Shown here in pieces: positions 5,743-8,295 of a stretch of 8,295 nt of DNA; position 1 is the first letter of the stretch; the number at the start of each line of letters is the position of its first letter. This stretch comes from an uncultured Collinsella sp. (GTDB lineage Bacteria > Actinomycetota > Coriobacteriia > Coriobacteriales > Coriobacteriaceae). The translations under genes were made by a program, and so were the position numbers. The stretch covers positions 1 to 8,295 of the forward strand of contig CABUAL010000069.1 in the NCBI GenBank assembly GCA_902489515.1. The letters run 5' to 3'. Under the pieces are notes generated by a model. It made no database searches. It was given only the letters and a program-made list of their open reading frames with translations, and had not been told where the DNA came from.

Positions 5743-6466
5743 AGGCGATGGCTTGGCGCTGAAGCTCGATGAGCTCGACGATACCCTTGTCGCCCAGGTC
5801 GAGCAGGGCGTTGAGGCGTTTGCGGTCAAAGGGCGCCTGCTCGCCGGTGCCCTGGAGCTCGATCATCTCGCCGGTGTCGGTGGCGACGAGGTTCATGTCG
5901 ACCTCGGCATGGCTGTCCTCGGAATAATCGAGGTCAAGCAGCGTATTGCCGTCGACAACGCCCATGGAGATGGCAGCCACCTGGCCGATAAGCGGGATGC
6001 GCTCGATCTTGCCCGCCTCGACCCACATGGCGAGGGCGTCGCGCAGCGCCACCCAGGCGCCGGTGATGCTCGCTGTACGCGTGCCGCCATCGGCCTGAAT
6101 CACATCGCAGTCAACGGTGACGGTGTACTCGCCGAGCGCCTTCATGTTGACGACGGTACGCAGGCTGCGGCCAATGAGGCGCTCGATCTCCATAGAGCGG
6201 CCCTTGCGGTTGGCGTGCTCGCGCTTGCAGCGCTTGCCGGTCGACGCCGGCAGCATGGCGTATTCCGCGGTCACCCAGCCGGCCTTAGCTCCCTTTCGCC
6301 AGCCCGGCACGCCCTCCTCGATAGTGGCGGCGCACAGCACGCGCGTGTCACCGAACTCGGCCAAACACGAGCCGTGGGCGTGCTTCATGACGCCACGGGT
6401 GAGCTTAACGGGGCGCAACTCGTTGGCGGCGCGACCGTTAGCGCGGTTGGCCTGCATGTACTCCAT
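5741..6466 (-). CDS. rph: Ribonuclease PH
   Basis: A phosphorolytic 3'-5' exoribonuclease that trims tRNA 3' ends and other RNAs, working as a hexamer. The product is 241 residues, the usual size. Seen: [15 protein letters not shown] (11-25); [19 protein letters not shown] (38-56); [14 protein letters not shown] (63-76); [18 protein letters not shown] (86-103) with arginines for RNA binding; [20 protein letters not shown] (119-138) including the phosphate-binding GTR; and DLDYSED (178-184) with the catalytic Asp residues. The N-terminal motif has Asn where many members have Asp (RANGR). The ATG at 6466 has AAGGA 7 nt upstream; a second ATG at 6457 lacks one. It lies 54 nt downstream of murI, with a terminator-like hairpin between. 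Confidence 0.97.
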   Translation of the reverse strand: MEYMQANRANGRAANELRPVKLTRGVMKHAHGSCLAEFGDTRVLCAATIEEGVPGWRKGAKAGWVTAEYAMLPASTGKRCKREHANRKGRSMEIERLIGRSLRTVVNMKALGEYTVTVDCDVIQADGGTRTASITGAWVALRDALAMWVEAGKIERIPLIGQVAAISMGVVDGNTLLDLDYSEDSHAEVDMNLVATDTGEMIELQGTGEQAPFDRKRLNALLDLGDKGIVELIELQRQAIA

Positions 6467-6483
6467 AGAAATATCCTTTCGGC

Positions 6484-6520
6484 AAAAAATGTGGCGAAGG
6501 CCTTGACGGCTGCCTTACAT
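6484..6520 (-). terminator. Imperfect terminator or attenuator between murI and rph
   Basis: Directly after the murI stop the minus strand can fold ATGT/ACAT and GGC/GCC (with an AA bulge), plus an inner GCC/GGC stem. TTTTT (6488-6484) follows immediately. The stems are short and interrupted, so partial read-through into rph is likely. The call rests on shape only. Confidence 0.4.
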
Positions 6521-7405
6521 CTATTTCAGCTCATCGATATCGATATGTTCGATGCTCTTGAGCGGCTGACCAAAGATAAAGCTACCCGCCACCGCAAACT
6601 CGGCAATGTTATCGGCCGTCGTGGCAAAACGATGCTGCGGCTCGGCGGCGTCGCCCGCCAGCTGCTCGCGGCGCGTGAGGATATCGGTCAGCTCGCGCGT
6701 GGTCTCCTCGGCGGAACTCACGACGCGCACCCCAGGCCCCAGCGCATGCCGGATAGGTCCCACCAACAGCGGAAAATGCGTACAGCCGAGTACCACGGTA
6801 TCGATACCGTGGTCGCGCAGCGGCTCAACCGTGGCACCCACCAGCGCACGCACGGCAGGCGTATCGAAGATATCCTCGTTCTCAAGCCACTGTTCCTGCA
6901 GATGTGCACCCGAGGCGAGCTCGTGTTCGACAACCTCGACAAAGCTCGAGGCAGGACAGCCGTATACATCGACGCCGGCATCCAGGTCCTGAATGGCGCG
7001 CGTGTAGGCGCCCGAGCGAATGGTGAGGTTGGTGGCGAGCACGCCCACGCGACGCGAGCGGGTGCTGTTGATTGCCGCACGGGCACCCGGCGCGATCACG
7101 CCGATCACGGGAACGTCGAGCACCTGCTGGGCCAGACGCAAGGCCGCAGCGGTCGCCGTGTTGCAGGCGATGACCATAATCTTGACGTCGTGCTTCGAAA
7201 GCCAACGACCCGCCTGCAACGCAAACGAGCGCACCTCATCCTCGGTACGGGTGCCGTAGGGGCAGCGCTTGGTGTCGCCAAAGTAGTAGACGGACTCGTG
7301 CGGCAGCGCCGTCGCGATGGCGCGCGCAACCGTCAGACCGCCCAAACCAGAATCGAACACGCCAATCGGGCGCGTGTCGCCTGCCGGATTCTCGATATCG
7401 GACAT
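6521..7405 (-). CDS. murI: Glutamate racemase
   Basis: Converts L- to D-glutamate for peptidoglycan precursors, in the cytoplasm and without a cofactor. The product is 294 residues, slightly longer than the usual 260-285. Seen: IGVFDSGLGGLTVAR (14-28) with Asp18 and Ser19; YFGDTKRCPYG (41-51); IACNTATA (79-86) with the first catalytic Cys81; and VLGCTHFPLL (205-214) with the second catalytic Cys208 followed by His210. The two-cysteine active site is intact. The only sensible start is the ATG at 7405: GAGG lies just 2 nt before it, an unusually short spacing, with a purine run further upstream. It follows the HAD phosphatase gene by 51 nt and precedes rph by 54 nt. Confidence 0.97.
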   Translation of the reverse strand: MSDIENPAGDTRPIGVFDSGLGGLTVARAIATALPHESVYYFGDTKRCPYGTRTEDEVRSFALQAGRWLSKHDVKIMVIACNTATAAALRLAQQVLDVPVIGVIAPGARAAINSTRSRRVGVLATNLTIRSGAYTRAIQDLDAGVDVYGCPASSFVEVVEHELASGAHLQEQWLENEDIFDTPAVRALVGATVEPLRDHGIDTVVLGCTHFPLLVGPIRHALGPGVRVVSSAEETTRELTDILTRREQLAGDAAEPQHRFATTADNIAEFAVAGSFIFGQPLKSIEHIDIDELK

Positions 7406-7448
7406 TACCTCACCAGTCTCTCTCGAAAAGACATGTCCAAGTGCGGCG

Positions 7449-7471
7449 GCGGCGCGCTACGAACGCGCCGC
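7449..7471. repeat. GC-rich hairpin around the stop codon of the HAD gene
   Basis: GCGGCGCG (7449-7456) and CGCGCCGC (7464-7471) form a perfect 8-bp stem, and the 7-nt loop holds the TAG stop. No T-run follows, so it is not a classical terminator; it could slow 3' decay or translation at the gene end. Confidence 0.45.
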
Positions 7472-8248
7472 GACCAGCAGCTCTGCCGTCGCCGCCCAAC
7501 CGTCGACAATTTTGCCTCGCGTAACGAAAGCATTCTCGCAAGCAGCCAGGAACTCGGGCGCGCCGGCGCTCGTCAGGCCATTCTCGACCAAGCAGAACGT
7601 GCCCACGTGATCGGCCATGTAGAAGTCGGACTCGGAGTCGCCGAGCGCGAGTGTCTCCTCGCGCTCGATCCCCAGGTGCTCGCAGAAGCGCGCAATGGCG
7701 ACGCCTTTGTTGAGGCCCGCGGGGTTGATATTGAATGCGCGACCGTCCTCGACGCGATCGAGCTCGAGCGTCGTCGGCTTGGACAGATGCGTCAGATGGC
7801 CGTTGCAAGCCCAGATCAGACCGCAGCCGGCCTCGTCCAGGATGGCCTGAACCTCATCGTCGGGCACATCGCCGCGCATGCCGACGGTGACCTCACGGTA
7901 CTTGTAGCCGGTCGACATGTCGTTGTGATACTCGATCTTGTGCGGCCAGCGGGCGAGGATCTTCTCGCACACGCCGGTCTGCTCGATCACCTGGTGCGGC
8001 GTGAGGCCGCAAGAGGGGTCGTAGGGCATGTCGCCGGTCAGATACTCCCAATCGTTGGCTTTGAGGTCGTACATGACCAGGCCGCCCATCTCGCCGATGT
8101 AGGAGTTGAGGCCGAGCACGCGCGCGTCCTCGTGGATCATGGTACGGTTGCGACCCGAGGTGGGAACCACCTGAATACCAGCGCGAGCGAGCGCCACGAC
8201 GGCCTCGACGAGTTTGGTCGAGGGGTTGCCGTCGTTGTCGCGTAGCAC
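7457..8248 (-). CDS. HAD-superfamily (Cof/SPP-like, subfamily IIB) phosphatase, N-terminus missing or degenerate
   Basis: A predicted phosphatase of the HAD superfamily; the substrate cannot be named. From a GTG at 8248 the product has 263 residues. Seen: motif II region GIQVVPTSGRN (24-34), the type-IIB cap region (about 70-170), motif III NPAGLNKGVAIARF with Lys181, and motif IV LGDSESD (202-208). The start of the protein is odd. In this family a DxDG(T) nucleophile motif should precede residue 3 (LRDNDGNPSTK), but the upstream codons, in frame and open to the window edge, read SWFISQPGSCV and carry no DxDG. No such motif is found in the other two minus frames either. Either the gene is truncated or joined to foreign sequence near 8248, or the nucleophile has been lost. 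The GTG is chosen only as the longest start; it has no clear ribosome site. It is followed by murI. Confidence 0.8.
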   Translation of the reverse strand: MLRDNDGNPSTKLVEAVVALARAGIQVVPTSGRNRTMIHEDARVLGLNSYIGEMGGLVMYDLKANDWEYLTGDMPYDPSCGLTPHQVIEQTGVCEKILARWPHKIEYHNDMSTGYKYREVTVGMRGDVPDDEVQAILDEAGCGLIWACNGHLTHLSKPTTLELDRVEDGRAFNINPAGLNKGVAIARFCEHLGIEREETLALGDSESDFYMADHVGTFCLVENGLTSAGAPEFLAACENAFVTRGKIVDGWAATAELLVAARS

Positions 8249-8295
8249 GCACGAGCCGGGTTGACTAATGAACCATGATGGCGGCGGCGCCCTGA
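8249..8295. other. Edge segment that does not fit the HAD gene (possible junction)
   Basis: These 47 bases stay open in the HAD frame but do not encode the expected HAD N-terminus. They contain a short inverted repeat GGTT/AACC around 8 nt. They could be the end of an inserted or repeated element, an assembly overlap, or a diverged N-terminus. There is too little sequence to decide. Confidence 0.35.

Noticed and set aside
5753..8245. Plus-strand open frame of 830 codons spanning rph, murI and the HAD gene in antisense
   Set aside because: It runs opposite to three well-recognised enzymes and their spacers. Its translation is a low-complexity mix of Leu, Val, Gly, Asp, His and Arg with no family motif, as expected from antisense of GC-rich codons.
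1..8295. Novel defence system, prophage, toxin-antitoxin or biosynthetic cluster
   Set aside because: All genes are assigned to known housekeeping families and no spacer is large enough to hide another system.

Overview
The window is a compact, GC-rich block of housekeeping genes from what looks like a Gram-positive actinobacterium. Coriobacteriia, and a Collinsella-like genome in particular, is my best guess. That guess rests on high G+C with strong G/C third positions, frequent GTG starts, GGAGG-type Shine-Dalgarno sites, a Veg-family gene next to ispE, and a single-TM TatA. No 16S or taxonomic marker is present, so it is an inference. Every convincing gene lies on the minus strand. The long open frames on the plus strand (including ones of about 670 and 830 codons) are antisense shadows.

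From the right edge leftwards, in the direction of transcription: an HAD-superfamily phosphatase whose N-terminus is abnormal or cut (7457-8248, frame open to 8295); murI (glutamate racemase); rph (RNase PH); rdgB (XTP/dITP pyrophosphatase); dtd (D-aminoacyl-tRNA deacylase). These five form a likely operon, perhaps subdivided by hairpins after murI and after rph, and it ends at a strong nested palindrome at 4459-4520. Next come veg and ispE with a 2-nt gap, a tRNA-Pro(CGG) with encoded CCA and a strong terminator, and tatA with its own good promoter and terminator. Last is greA followed by lysS, separated by a 79-nt spacer that contains a stable hairpin. lysS runs off the left edge, probably very near its true end.

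The gene functions are ordinary: translation (lysS, dtd, tRNA-Pro), transcription elongation (greA), RNA processing (rph), nucleotide-pool cleaning (rdgB), cell wall precursor (murI), isoprenoid synthesis (ispE), protein export (tatA). I see no new defence system, mobile island, CRISPR array or secondary-metabolite cluster.

The points worth a second look are smaller. LysRS is fused to a C-terminal Trbp111/MetRS-type tRNA-binding domain. A 21-bp palindrome fills the spacer of the tatA promoter. The greA-lysS spacer could form two competing hairpins. There are two repeat-like hairpins (after dtd and after rph). The catalytic motif I of the HAD protein is missing right at the window edge, which may mark an insertion or assembly junction.
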